44,494 bases of DNA from contig JAUYJC010000211.1 of the NCBI GenBank assembly GCA_030688735.1, positions 1-44,494 on the forward strand. Reading direction: 5' to 3'. The DNA is from Deltaproteobacteria bacterium (GTDB lineage Bacteria > Desulfobacterota > Binatia > UBA9968). This document shows positions 33,995 to 42,996 of this stretch, in pieces. The notes below the pieces were generated by a model. That model saw only the letters and a program-made list of their open reading frames with translations, was not told where the DNA came from and ran no database searches. A program made the translations under genes and the position numbers. Each line of letters opens with the position of its first letter. Positions within the stretch are counted from its first letter, which is position 1.

Positions 33995-35329
33995 TTACGC
34001 CGCGCCGTTAACCTCGTCCGGCAGGTAGCTTTTGATCCGTTCCTCGACCTCTTTAACTCCCTCTTCACGACCCTCGCGGATCTCCCAGATCGAGATGATC
34101 GGGAACACCTTGGTGAAGAGAAGATAAAATAACGCGAACAGCGCGAGGCTGCCGGCGAATACTCCCAACTCAACCCAAGTCGGCACATAAATCGTTTGCG
34201 GAAACGGCAAGCGGGGAATTGACAGCGTCGGTACGACGATAATAAAGCGTTCGAGCCACATGCCGACGATGATCGACAGCGACGCCGCGAGAACTTTCCC
34301 TACGGTATGCTGGCCAAGCCGCACCAGACAGGCCAGCGGGATAATGAAATTGCAAAGAACCATCGCCCAGAAAAATGGCCAGAATGGACCGGAAAACTTG
34401 GACCAGAATATTTTCATCTCCTCGGGTTCCGCCCCGTAATATCCCGTCAGATACTCGGCAAAGGTAAAATAGAACCAAAGCAGCGCCATGATTAGCAGGA
34501 GCTGACCGAGGTAGCGGAAATGGATCGGCTTAAGAAAAGGCTCGAGCCCGTAAGCCTTCCGGAAAATGATCATGGCGACGATGAGCGCCGCGATGCCGGA
34601 GAAAATCGCCCCGACGACGAAGTAGGGGCCGAAGATCGTGGAGTGCCACATGGGCTGAAGCGTCATGGAAAAGACAAAGGAGACGACGGTGTGTACGGAA
34701 ACAGCGACCGGGATGACAAGCACACACATAATGGCGATGGCGCGGTTGAGAACTCGCTGCTGCGCTTCCGTGCCGGTCCAGCCGAGGGCCAGCACGCTGT
34801 AGAAGAGCTTCCACTTGCCGAGCCTGTCTCTGAGGATGGCGATGTCGGGAATCATCGGCAAATAGAGGTAGGTGAGGCTGGCCGTCAAATAAGCGCTGAT
34901 GCTAGTGGCATCCCAGAGCAGCGGTGACTGGTAGCGGCCGTGACGGATGACGTTGAATATTCGGTCGGGCCGGCCCATATCCACAAGGATCTGACCCGCG
35001 CCGATAAACAGCACCATCGCCGTGATCACTTCGGCCATCCGCGTGATGGGCCGGCGCCACTCCGCCCGGGAAAGTCGCAGGATCGCGGAGATCAGGGTTC
35101 CCGCGTGGCTGATGCCGATAAAGAAAACGAAATTCGTAACGTAAAAGCCCCAACCGACGGGCTGTTGCAGCCCCGTGACTCCCAGTCCGTAATAAAACTG
35201 GAACCCATAGGCGATCGCGCCCCACAGGATGAAAACCCCCAGGCCCGCCACGGCCCAATAGAAGCCCGGCCCCGTGTGTGCGATGGGGGCGAGCAGAATA
35301 TCTTCATGACTGTCCTTGTGCTCAACCAC
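33995..35329 (-). CDS. NrfD-family membrane subunit (QrcD/ActC/PsrC-like)
   Basis: A membrane protein of 444 residues with ten hydrophobic segments. Typical NrfD features: GWGFYVTNFVFFIGISHAGT (helix 2 with the conserved His), RAEWRRPITRMAEVIT, and a later YGLEPFLKPIHFRYLG. The GTG start at 35329 overlaps the Fe-S gene by eight bases. The size and text fit the longer ActC/QrcD branch better than the 403-residue NrfD at 15288. It should be the quinone-reactive subunit of the pentaheme/Mo/Fe-S/NrfD complex. The direction of quinone chemistry is not settled by sequence. Confidence 0.88.
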   Translation of the reverse strand: MVEHKDSHEDILLAPIAHTGPGFYWAVAGLGVFILWGAIAYGFQFYYGLGVTGLQQPVGWGFYVTNFVFFIGISHAGTLISAILRLSRAEWRRPITRMAEVITAMVLFIGAGQILVDMGRPDRIFNVIRHGRYQSPLLWDATSISAYLTASLTYLYLPMIPDIAILRDRLGKWKLFYSVLALGWTGTEAQQRVLNRAIAIMCVLVIPVAVSVHTVVSFVFSMTLQPMWHSTIFGPYFVVGAIFSGIAALIVAMIIFRKAYGLEPFLKPIHFRYLGQLLLIMALLWFYFTFAEYLTGYYGAEPEEMKIFWSKFSGPFWPFFWAMVLCNFIIPLACLVRLGQHTVGKVLAASLSIIVGMWLERFIIVVPTLSIPRLPFPQTIYVPTWVELGVFAGSLALFALFYLLFTKVFPIISIWEIREGREEGVKEVEERIKSYLPDEVNGAA

Positions 35330-36005
35330 CGCCTTCTCCCTCTGTCAGATAGATCACTTTGGGCTTGGTCCCCAACTCTTCTAGCAATTTGAAAGCGCGC
35401 GGACTGCGGGCGAGCTTTGAGACCTCGCTGCCCGGATCGGATAGGTCGCCGAAGACAATGGCTTGCGCAGGACAGGCGTCGGCGCACGCGGTATTATATT
35501 CGCCGGGTTGGATTTCGCGATTTTCCCCGTGCGCTCGCTCGCGCGCCTTTTGCAGGCGATGATGGCAGAAGGTGCATTTCTCCACCACGCCTTTCGGGCG
35601 CAACGACACGTCGGGATTTTGTCCCGGTTGCTCCTTTTGATAGGTGTACCAGTTGAAAAATTTCGCGTTGTAGGGGCAGGCCGCCATGCAGAAACGGCAG
35701 CCGATGCAGCGCTCGTAAATCTGCGCGACGATGCCTTCCGGGTTGCGATAGGTCGCATAAACCGGACAAACCTTGGTGCAGGGCGGGTCGTCGCACTGGA
35801 GGCAGGGCCTGGGAATAAATCGCGTCTTCTCCTCGTGGTGTTCTTCGTCGGTTTCCGTCAGTACCTGCATCCAACTGATGGTGCGACCTTTCGTCGCTTC
35901 TTTGTTGCCAACGGCGGGAACATTATTCTCCGCTTTACAGGCCATAACGCAGGCCTGGCAGCCGGTGCAGCGATCCAGATCTATGACCATGCCCCACAAC
36001 GCCAC
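35322..36005 (-). CDS. 4x[4Fe-4S] ferredoxin subunit of the Mo/NrfD complex
   Basis: A protein of 227 residues with four cluster motifs: CTGCQACVMAC, CLQCDDPPCTKVCP, CIGCRFCMAACP and CTFCHHR with CADACP. The CTFCHH text is part of a cluster motif, not a heme site. There is no export signal, so it probably crosses the membrane as a hitchhiker on the Tat-signalled large subunit. The GTG start at 36005 has AGGAGG seven bases upstream, just after the large-subunit stop. It matches PsrB/QrcC and the C-terminal part of ActB. Compared with the Fe-S protein at 16496 it lacks its own Tat leader. Confidence 0.92.
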   Translation of the reverse strand: MALWGMVIDLDRCTGCQACVMACKAENNVPAVGNKEATKGRTISWMQVLTETDEEHHEEKTRFIPRPCLQCDDPPCTKVCPVYATYRNPEGIVAQIYERCIGCRFCMAACPYNAKFFNWYTYQKEQPGQNPDVSLRPKGVVEKCTFCHHRLQKARERAHGENREIQPGEYNTACADACPAQAIVFGDLSDPGSEVSKLARSPRAFKLLEELGTKPKVIYLTEGEGGG

Positions 36006-36006
36006 G

Positions 36007-38430
36007 TCATGCCCTCCTGATTCTCACCTGGGTTGTATTGAGCACGCCGAATCCCTTGAGCGTATCCGCTTCGTTGGCGATCAGGTCGTTTGGATTAGGT
36101 CCTTCGCCGCCGAAGAGCGGGATATGAACCACCTCGGGCCGCGTGCCTGAATAAATCTTGACGCGCAGCTTGACGCGCCCCTTTGCCGACTCCACCCAAA
36201 CCCAATCATTTTCTTTGAGCTTAAGGTCGGCAGCCGTTTTCGGATGCACTTCTACCCAGCTCTCCCACGGACTGTACAGATGGACCGCAGGCTGTTCGAG
36301 AAGCCAGGGCTGGTTGCGCCCTCCGCCCATGGGCCGGCTCATGAGACGGTAAGTATTGAGGCGCAGCGGAAACGATCCCGTTGGCGCGGGTCGAGGGATC
36401 GCCACCGCCGGCAGAAACAGCAGATCTTCGCTTTTGCCAGCGCCCAGAGTGCTGACAAACGAGTTTGTTGTTCCCTCTTGCTTGACCGCCTTATCGACCA
36501 ACTGCTTTAACTCCGTCGAGTAGAACTCGAACTTGCCGGAAGGCGTTTTGAGCAGCGCATTCAAGCCCACCGGCAAACCTGTGGGGTCCCACCAGGCGCC
36601 GCGCTCGAGCAGCGCATTCCAAAACGCGTCGAAATCCTTGAACTCGGGAATCCAGTATCCCTGGCGCTCGAGGACCTTTCTCAGGGCTTCTTCGGGGGGA
36701 GCGGAAGCGATGTATCCTCGTTTGGAATTGTATAGACCCTCCGCTCCCTGCTTGAGCAGCTCTTCAAATTTTTTCCAGGGAAAATTCTGCGCCACCGGCG
36801 CGCCGAGCGCTTGGGCCACCTGAAGCAATACGTCCGCCGTGTTGCGAGTCTGGTTAAGCGGGGCGGCGGCCGGCCGCGCGAGACTGAAGCAAGTGAAACC
36901 AGCAAGGTGAGTTACCTGATCGTCCTGCCATCGCTCCAGATAGGTCTGGTCCGGCAAGATAAGATCGGCCAGCGCGCTCGATTCGTCGAGGAAGGGCGAA
37001 AAACTGACGATGAACGGGACCTTCTTGAGCGCGCTCGCCAGAGCTTCTTTGGCTGGATGATTCGCCAACGGATTGGTGGCGAAGAAAAACAGCGCGTTAA
37101 CGGGATAGGGAGTTCCGCCGGCAATTCTCTCGGCCAACAGTTGCGGCGCGTCCGGAACCAACAAATACTGCTTCTCTCCCGCTCCGTCGATCCGCGACTG
37201 GGCCGCTCCTTGCTTTGCCGTGGCATCCTGCCGAACCGCCGGCAACGCCGCCAGGGGCAACGCACCTTGGATACGCAGGCCGCCGGCAACGCCGATGTTT
37301 CCGGCAAGTGCATTGAGACTGTGAATCGCCATGCGCGCGTGCAGATCGTCGGGTCCGTAGACCGGGCCGCGCTCGCCGATGACGATGGCCGGCTTGAGCG
37401 TGGCGAGATTTCTCGCGATCTCGATAATGCTCTTTACCGGCACGCCGGTGGCCGCGGAAACAGTCAGCAGCCCATATTCCCTCAAGACGAGATTTTTAAA
37501 ACCTAAATGCTGCTGGCCAGAGCTATCGACCCAGTCTTCGAAGCCGAAAGTGTGCTCCTCGACAAAGTCCTGGTCATAGAGCTGCTCGCGGATCATCGCG
37601 TTGGCGATGCCGAGCGCCAGGACGCCATCGGTCCCCGGCACGATGGAAATCCATCGGTCCGCTTTGATCGCCGTCGGTGAACGGCGCGGGTCTATTTGCA
37701 CGAACAGTCCGCGCCGCCGTTCGCTGCTGCGGCGCAGCCGCGCAAACGCGCGCGAGTTGTGCACCGGGCCGGTCCAGGACTCGAGCAGCCCAGCGCCGAA
37801 GGAGAGAATGAATTGCGCTTCCGCGAGATCGTAACCCAGCGGCTCGGTCACGCCCTGCATGAAGTGATGCGCGAGGGCGGGCCGTTCGGGAGAAAAGCAA
37901 CGGACGCGAATATAATTGGGCGTTCCGTAGCTCTCGGCGAAGCGCTGCCACAAGAGGTCGCGGTAGCCGCGGTACTGCCCGCCGAGGATGACCGCCGTGT
38001 GTGAAAGATTTTTCGCCCTGAGATCGGACAGAGAACTCACAACCTTCGCGATCGCCTCATCCCAGGTAATCGGCTTCCATTTGCCCTGGCCTCGCTCGCC
38101 GGCCCGCGCCATCGGTTCCTTGAGGCGGTTGGCGTCGTAAAGAAGTTGCAGTCCGCCAAATGCCTTGGGACAAAGCGAGCCGCGATTAATCGGATGCTGA
38201 CGATTGCCCGCGATGCCGGAAACCTGTCCATCGTGCGTGCGCACCATGAGCCCGCAGCCGCCGGGGCATTGCTGGCAAATCGATGGAACGATCACCTCCT
38301 CGGGCGTGGCCCACCGCTCGATATCCTCGGCTGCCGCGCCGACTTTGGACGAGAGTTGTCCTTTGGCGACGACGGCCGCTCCAGCGGTTCCGCCCAGCAC
38401 TTGGAGAAAGGTACGCCGAGTAAATCGCAT
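36007..38430 (-). CDS. Molybdopterin oxidoreductase large subunit, Tat-exported (PsrA/QrcB/ActB1-like)
   Basis: A protein of 807 residues. Tat leader MRFTRRTFLQVLGG; [4Fe-4S] motif C52-x2-C55-x3-C59-x27-C87 (CQQCPGGCG and SLCPKA); then the bis-MGD domains (FFFATNPLANHP, SALADLILPDQTYLERW) and a C-terminal beta-barrel (WVWVESAKGRVKL). Cys178 (RVRCFSPERP) lies where PsrA-type enzymes carry the Cys ligand to Mo, so the metal site may be functional. QrcB and ActB, by contrast, are thought to lack Mo. The gene sits between pentaheme cytochrome and Fe-S genes with gaps of seven and one bases. The substrate is unknown: polysulfide, thiosulfate or a purely electron-transfer role all remain possible. 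Confidence 0.88.
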   Translation of the reverse strand: MRFTRRTFLQVLGGTAGAAVVAKGQLSSKVGAAAEDIERWATPEEVIVPSICQQCPGGCGLMVRTHDGQVSGIAGNRQHPINRGSLCPKAFGGLQLLYDANRLKEPMARAGERGQGKWKPITWDEAIAKVVSSLSDLRAKNLSHTAVILGGQYRGYRDLLWQRFAESYGTPNYIRVRCFSPERPALAHHFMQGVTEPLGYDLAEAQFILSFGAGLLESWTGPVHNSRAFARLRRSSERRRGLFVQIDPRRSPTAIKADRWISIVPGTDGVLALGIANAMIREQLYDQDFVEEHTFGFEDWVDSSGQQHLGFKNLVLREYGLLTVSAATGVPVKSIIEIARNLATLKPAIVIGERGPVYGPDDLHARMAIHSLNALAGNIGVAGGLRIQGALPLAALPAVRQDATAKQGAAQSRIDGAGEKQYLLVPDAPQLLAERIAGGTPYPVNALFFFATNPLANHPAKEALASALKKVPFIVSFSPFLDESSALADLILPDQTYLERWQDDQVTHLAGFTCFSLARPAAAPLNQTRNTADVLLQVAQALGAPVAQNFPWKKFEELLKQGAEGLYNSKRGYIASAPPEEALRKVLERQGYWIPEFKDFDAFWNALLERGAWWDPTGLPVGLNALLKTPSGKFEFYSTELKQLVDKAVKQEGTTNSFVSTLGAGKSEDLLFLPAVAIPRPAPTGSFPLRLNTYRLMSRPMGGGRNQPWLLEQPAVHLYSPWESWVEVHPKTAADLKLKENDWVWVESAKGRVKLRVKIYSGTRPEVVHIPLFGGEGPNPNDLIANEADTLKGFGVLNTTQVRIRRA

Positions 38431-38437
38431 TATTCCC

Positions 38438-38998
38438 TCACCGGTGACAGCTGTTGCAGTCGTTCAACAGGCTGCGCGCCGTTACGGAATGCGCCTGTGG
38501 CGCGGTGGTTTTTGCCGCCACGGCTTTCTCGCGGCTCTCATGGCAAGCGATACAGTCATTCATGTCGAGAGTCTTGAGCGGCGTGACCGGCGGCTTGGTC
38601 AGTGTCTCCATCGGCCCGTGACAGGTCTGGCACTCTATTTTTGCGAGGACGACGTGCGCGCGATGAGGAAAGAACACATGGCTCGGTAGACGCCAAACGC
38701 GCCGCCAGGGAACCTCTTGCCCCTTTTCCCCATAGGAGCGCAGCTTTTTGATTTCCTCGCTCTTGGTGTCTCCGCCGGCGTGGCAGGCCATACACAGAGC
38801 CGTCGCGGGCCGCCCTGCCACCGCGCCTTTCTCCGCGCTCTGATGGCAACCGGTGCAGGGCAGTTTGAGATCCAGATGAGTCTTGTGTGGAAATGCAATG
38901 GGCTGATAGACCCCGCCGCTCACCCAACCTGCAGAGTAAGCCCAAGTCAGCACACCTAACCCGACCACCACGATTAGAACGATCCTTTTCAACCCCAC
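38438..38998 (-). CDS. Pentaheme cytochrome c (QrcA/ActA-like)
   Basis: A protein of 186 residues with an uncleaved-looking N-terminal helix (IVLIVVVGLGVLTWAYSAG) and five heme sites: CTGCH, CMACH, CQTCH, CIACH and CNSCH. F-P-H-K-T-H and F-P-H-R-A-H motifs supply distal His ligands, as in c7-like modules. The GTG start at 38998 has AAGGAG ten bases upstream. As first gene before Mo, Fe-S and NrfD subunits it matches the order of qrcABCD and of actA-B-C in alternative complex III. It probably exchanges electrons with periplasmic cytochromes. Confidence 0.88.
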   Translation of the reverse strand: MGLKRIVLIVVVGLGVLTWAYSAGWVSGGVYQPIAFPHKTHLDLKLPCTGCHQSAEKGAVAGRPATALCMACHAGGDTKSEEIKKLRSYGEKGQEVPWRRVWRLPSHVFFPHRAHVVLAKIECQTCHGPMETLTKPPVTPLKTLDMNDCIACHESREKAVAAKTTAPQAHSVTARSLLNDCNSCHR

Positions 38999-39210
38999 GC
39001 TAACCGCACTCCTTCTTTGGGACTAGCAAATTTGCCGTTCGAAACCGCAAGACGCATGCCATCAAATTTGCTGCTTTTTATTAGCGAAACCGAGTGCCGT
39101 TTCTTGAGACTTAGAAAAAATCCTGGTCATTATCGCGCAATTGCGAAACGGGGAACTCACTTGTGTCGGAACTAAAAAAAACTGCGGGAGTTTAGCCAGA
39201 GTGAGGGCGC

Positions 39211-39249
39211 AAAAAAACGCCTCTTCAGTTGCGACACTGAAGAGGCGTT
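39211..39249 (-). terminator. Intrinsic terminator after monoheme cytochrome
   Basis: AACGCCTCTTCAGT and ACTGAAGAGGCGTT pair over 14 bases around a six-base loop; on the minus strand the stem runs into seven T. It lies 30 bases past the stop of the cytochrome at 39282 and separates the MtrAB unit from the pentaheme operon downstream. Confidence 0.9.
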
Positions 39250-39281
39250 AATGAACCGCCGCGTTCGATTAATTTGCGGGG

Positions 39282-39644
39282 TTATTTGGCGAGAGTACGA
39301 ATATAGGCGACAATGTCCGAGATCTCCTGATCGTTTAACTTCTTGCCACTGGCCGGCATAATTGGAGATTTTTTTTGCGACCCGCCGCCGTCCTTGATGA
39401 TGTCGAATAGATATTTGTCGCTGAGCGCCTTCATCGCCTTGCCGTCGCTCATATCTCCCGGCTTCGGATTCAAAACCGCCGCCGCCGCTCCGTCGCCTTT
39501 CCCCGTCTTCCCATGACAGCCGACGCAATTGGCGTCGTATTTAGTTTTCCCCGCTTTCGTGTCTCCCTTGGGTTGGTTCCACGCCGGTCCCGGAATCAGC
39601 GAAAGCAACAACAGGGCGGCGCCGGTGGAGTATGCAAATTTCAT
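39282..39644 (-). CDS. Monoheme cytochrome c, MtrAB-linked
   Basis: A protein of 120 residues with a signal peptide (YSTGAALLLLSLIPGPAW), one heme site CVGCH near residue 40, and SPIMPASGKKL for the axial Met. The C-terminal helix reads DIVAYIRTLAK. It belongs to the same small class I set as the pair at 14334 and 14802 but is clearly diverged, with an inserted KYLFDIIKDGGGSQ. It is 42 bases downstream of the outer-membrane barrel gene and followed by a terminator, so it is the last gene of the MtrAB transcript. It is a likely periplasmic link between MtrA and inner-membrane complexes. Confidence 0.9.
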   Translation of the reverse strand: MKFAYSTGAALLLLSLIPGPAWNQPKGDTKAGKTKYDANCVGCHGKTGKGDGAAAAVLNPKPGDMSDGKAMKALSDKYLFDIIKDGGGSQKKSPIMPASGKKLNDQEISDIVAYIRTLAK

Positions 39645-39686
39645 TTTCCTCGTTTCTCCTCCCGGAATTTTCGACTCGTCTCTCTC

Positions 39687-41957
39687 TTAGAACTTAAGCT
39701 TTACCGCCACAAAACCGACATGTGCCTCATAGGGTCCCTTGAGCCGGTCGCCCAGGAAAATCGAGTTGGCCGTTCCGGTGTCCACATCGCCCATCCAGAG
39801 CTTCATGATATCGACTCCATAGTCCTTTGACGAAAAGCGATTGAAGTAGTAACCGAATTGCAGGTCGACGTTCTTGTGCAGGGCGTATTCGAAGCGGGCA
39901 AGCAGTTCGTGCCAGCGGTTGGTGATGGACGGATAATCGGTCGCCTGGGTACAACCGGCGCAGGTGCTGCCGCCGGAGTGCACGAGACTTTCACCGTAAG
40001 AAAACCCATACTGGAGGCGCAGGCCGAGGATTTTTTCTATGAGCTTCAAGTCGGTCCCCAAGCTGAAGGTGTGAATGCGGTCGACTCCGCGGCTGGTCCA
40101 AACTCTATCCGGATTGAGTGTAGGAGTCTGCGTAGTCGATGTCCGCTCAATGTTTTTCAGTCTCCAATCGAAGCGCTCCCAGTTGTAGTCGCCGAAGAAA
40201 CTCGCCCACATGAGCGGCGCATAGATAAAGCCGACCGACGGTGAATAATTGTTGTCTTTTTGAGTGCCGATTTCGGTTCGCGGATAATCGTCACGGATCA
40301 TATCAAAGCCGCCGTGCAGTGTGAGCATTTCCCACGGACTGATTTGGGCAAACAAGCTGACCTTGTCTCGCTTGCGCGCCGCCTCGTCGAGCTTTCGCAG
40401 TTCCTGGAGTCTATTGGCGATGATGTCCCCTACGTCGTCTCCCGTTTCGTATATGACTTCCCTCCCGGCGTTATACTCATGGGCATCGCGCAAATAGCGC
40501 CTGTAGCTCGCGCGGAACAGGAGCCAGGGGTTGGGCTTAATATCGACTGTGGGACCAAAGCTATGCTCATTCGCGTTCAGCACCTCGCGCCGGTTGCGGT
40601 GCGTCCTCTCCCAGCCATAGCTAAACTTGGCGCTGAGCCATTTGGCGAATTCGTAGCCGGCGTCAAGGCCAAGATTCTGCTTGGAATGGCCGTAGGGAAA
40701 GGAACGCAGCCCGTCGGCTGCGGCCGAAGAACCGGGGCCGGTATCGCTACGGATGTAACCGTCGGGAAGGAGGAGCCGCTTGCTATTATTTTGGAAATCA
40801 AAGTACCGGTAATATGCCTTTAGATCTAAGTTTTTTACGTAGCGGTTTATCAGCGTCAAGTTGACCATGGTCGGCCGCACCTCGCCGTCGAGGCTTTTGC
40901 GGAGCAACCTAGGCGGAGTGATCAGAGCGGCGCTGCAAGCGGCCGGATCGGTGCCGAAACACCGGTTACTCGTGAAGGGCAAAAATTTGTCGTCTTGGAG
41001 TCTCCAGCCGTGCGACACCGTCCCCAAAAAGCTTGTCATTAAAGGCAGTTTCGCCGTTCCCGTCAGAGTAAAATTATGGGCCTGATTGCTCGGGTAAAGA
41101 TCCAGTTGGCTGCGGCAGGTTGAATTCGGGGCGTCCACGCAGGCTGCGCCCAAGCCGGCGCTCGAGCTGAACGGATTGTCCCAAACCAGCGTACTGTCGT
41201 AATTGTGAAAGAGCGACGCATTATATTTCATCCCAAGGGTCCACCAGTTGGCCGCGTATTCCCCCCCCAACTCGATGTTGTGCGTCACGTAGTTGATCGG
41301 CTCGGCCAACTCGACGATGTTGGTAAAACCGTTGGTGACGGTGGCGAAGGCGCGATCGCCGTTGGTGCTCTGGGATGCGTAACCGGCGCTGAACGTCCAT
41401 CCCGGCGATGGGGTGTAGCGCAGCTTGAATCGCGCAAAACCTTGAATGAGCTTGAGATCAATGCCATGCGAACAGGTATTGACCCATCCTTCCACCGAGC
41501 CGACGCCGGCGGGGCAATTCCCCGCGGCGTTCCGCTTCGAAAGTAGACTAAACGTCCCATCGTGCCTGGCGAAGGGAGTGGCCGCCGTGTCGCCGTTGAA
41601 AAAGTGCGGGATCTGGTCCCATTCGACTTCGACGTCCAAGAGACCGTATTTGCCGAGCCGCAGACGAAAATTTTGATCGTCGCGGCCTGGCTTGGTGGCG
41701 TCCCATTCCAGATAGTAGTCGTTTTTCTTACTATCGACTTTAAGCTCAAGGCTAGGCACAATCACCGACTCCGGTAGGTCTCGGTACTCTTCGAATTTCG
41801 CCTTGTGGCCGACATGATTTTGCGGCAACCCGCCCACTTCGGCCGATCCGCTGATGGTATAATTCCCGACGTCGAGTTCGGCCTGCCCTGCCGTAGTGAA
41901 TACCAGGAGAGCCACCAGGCTTACGATTGAGATCCCTGTAATTTTTTTGTGTGCCAT
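39687..41957 (-). CDS. MtrB/PioB-family outer-membrane beta-barrel
   Basis: A protein of 756 residues with a signal peptide (IVSLVALLVFTTAGQA). The rest is a long series of alternating strands (for example YYLEWDATK, FRLRLGKYG, LDVEVEWDQIPHFF, KFSYGWERTH, DLQFGYYFNRFS) ending in AVKLKF, with a terminal Phe as used for barrel insertion. The opening strand and the YDLEWD...LDVEWDQIPH pattern match decaheme-associated porins. The N-terminal CXXC found in Shewanella MtrB is absent. The gene follows the decaheme MtrA gene after 11 bases. It would sheathe MtrA to let electrons cross the outer membrane. Confidence 0.9.
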   Translation of the reverse strand: MAHKKITGISIVSLVALLVFTTAGQAELDVGNYTISGSAEVGGLPQNHVGHKAKFEEYRDLPESVIVPSLELKVDSKKNDYYLEWDATKPGRDDQNFRLRLGKYGLLDVEVEWDQIPHFFNGDTAATPFARHDGTFSLLSKRNAAGNCPAGVGSVEGWVNTCSHGIDLKLIQGFARFKLRYTPSPGWTFSAGYASQSTNGDRAFATVTNGFTNIVELAEPINYVTHNIELGGEYAANWWTLGMKYNASLFHNYDSTLVWDNPFSSSAGLGAACVDAPNSTCRSQLDLYPSNQAHNFTLTGTAKLPLMTSFLGTVSHGWRLQDDKFLPFTSNRCFGTDPAACSAALITPPRLLRKSLDGEVRPTMVNLTLINRYVKNLDLKAYYRYFDFQNNSKRLLLPDGYIRSDTGPGSSAAADGLRSFPYGHSKQNLGLDAGYEFAKWLSAKFSYGWERTHRNRREVLNANEHSFGPTVDIKPNPWLLFRASYRRYLRDAHEYNAGREVIYETGDDVGDIIANRLQELRKLDEAARKRDKVSLFAQISPWEMLTLHGGFDMIRDDYPRTEIGTQKDNNYSPSVGFIYAPLMWASFFGDYNWERFDWRLKNIERTSTTQTPTLNPDRVWTSRGVDRIHTFSLGTDLKLIEKILGLRLQYGFSYGESLVHSGGSTCAGCTQATDYPSITNRWHELLARFEYALHKNVDLQFGYYFNRFSSKDYGVDIMKLWMGDVDTGTANSIFLGDRLKGPYEAHVGFVAVKLKF

Positions 41958-41968
41958 CGTAGTACTCC

Positions 41969-42913
41969 TTAGCGCTGAAAGCGCCGGCCCGACGGGTGAT
42001 TAGAGCCGTGAATTTGGCTATGACAATTGGTGCAGCTACGGTTAAAGACAAACCTGGAATTGGCATTCCGCGGGGTGCTGGGATGTCGCGTGTGCACGTG
42101 GCATTGGGTGCACAACCTTGGGTCAGTGACTTTGAGCAGCCGGTCGTTTACCGAGCCGTGCGCCTCATGGCAATTGGCGCAATTTTCTATGGCCGGGGGA
42201 TGCTCCCAGAGAAAGGGGCCGCGCCGCTCGGCGTGGCACATGAAACAGGTTTCATTGACGCTTGACTTTATGAGCTGAGAAGGATTCGGCGTGCCATGCG
42301 GGTTGTGGCAGTCGGAGCAAACCATCTTGCCTTCGCGCAAGGGCATGTGGGATGAGCGCATGAGCTGGGCTTTACGCTGCAAGTGACACTGGCCGCAGAC
42401 TTCGATCTCCGCCCGGTTGATGGAGAAAGGAGTCTTGTCGCTGAGTTTGGCGAGTTGTTTGCCGCTGGTTTTTTCCATGAGCGTGTGGCAATTGACACAG
42501 GCGATGCCGCGGCTCGCGTGCGGGCCCGCTTCCCAGTAAGTCTGCATGCCGCGCTGATGGCAGCTAAGACAGGCATCGTTCTGGACCTTGGCCGATTCTC
42601 CCGAGTCCTTGCGAAACGTGATCATCCCACCCACGCCCTTGCCGCCACCGGCGGAGACGTGGTTGCTGCCCGGACCGTGGCAACTCTCGCAGGCCCTCCT
42701 TTCCTCCTCGTTGCGCGCGTTGAATAGAAAGATCTTTCCCATCCGGGTCTGGGAGAATTTTTCAAACGCGGGGGCGTGGCAGGCCTTGCAAACTTCGTTG
42801 CCCACGTACGTGGCGGGCCCCGGCTTTGCCGCCTCTTTTTCCGCCGACCAGACCGCCGGCAGATAGCCAAACAAGAACGCGCAGCACCACGCTGCGACGA
42901 TGAATCGTCTCAT
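41969..42913 (-). CDS. Decaheme cytochrome c, MtrA/DmsE/PioA family
   Basis: A protein of 314 residues, typical of MtrA. Signal peptide (FIVAAWCCAFLFGYLPAVWSA) and ten heme sites: CKACH, CESCH, CLSCH, CVNCH, CGQCH, CSDCH, CFMCH, CANCH, CTQCH and CTNCH. Family text such as CSDCHNPHGTPNPSQL, CFMCHAERRGPFLWEH and CANCHEAHGSVN is distinctive. ATG 42913 is chosen for its GGAGGAG ribosome site; the track ORF adds 32 residues upstream. Coupled to the barrel gene, it forms the electron conduit of metal-reducing or Fe(II)-oxidising bacteria. No extracellular MtrC-like cytochrome follows in the window. Confidence 0.93.
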   Translation of the reverse strand: MRRFIVAAWCCAFLFGYLPAVWSAEKEAAKPGPATYVGNEVCKACHAPAFEKFSQTRMGKIFLFNARNEEERRACESCHGPGSNHVSAGGGKGVGGMITFRKDSGESAKVQNDACLSCHQRGMQTYWEAGPHASRGIACVNCHTLMEKTSGKQLAKLSDKTPFSINRAEIEVCGQCHLQRKAQLMRSSHMPLREGKMVCSDCHNPHGTPNPSQLIKSSVNETCFMCHAERRGPFLWEHPPAIENCANCHEAHGSVNDRLLKVTDPRLCTQCHVHTRHPSTPRNANSRFVFNRSCTNCHSQIHGSNHPSGRRFQR

Positions 42914-42996
42914 AGCTCCTCCCTCACGCTTGCGGAAACGCACGACCATGGATAATGTTTTTTCAAATACCACAGGTTGATGGGTTTGGCTAGGGG

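Noticed and set aside
35570-35590. CTFCHH as a possible heme c site in the Fe-S subunit
   Set aside because: It is the first half of the fourth [4Fe-4S] motif and the protein has no heme-protein context.
39945-39975. CAGC in the MtrB-like barrel as a heme or redox CXXC motif
   Set aside because: No His follows, and it lies in a late extracellular loop rather than the N-terminal position of the MtrB CXXC.
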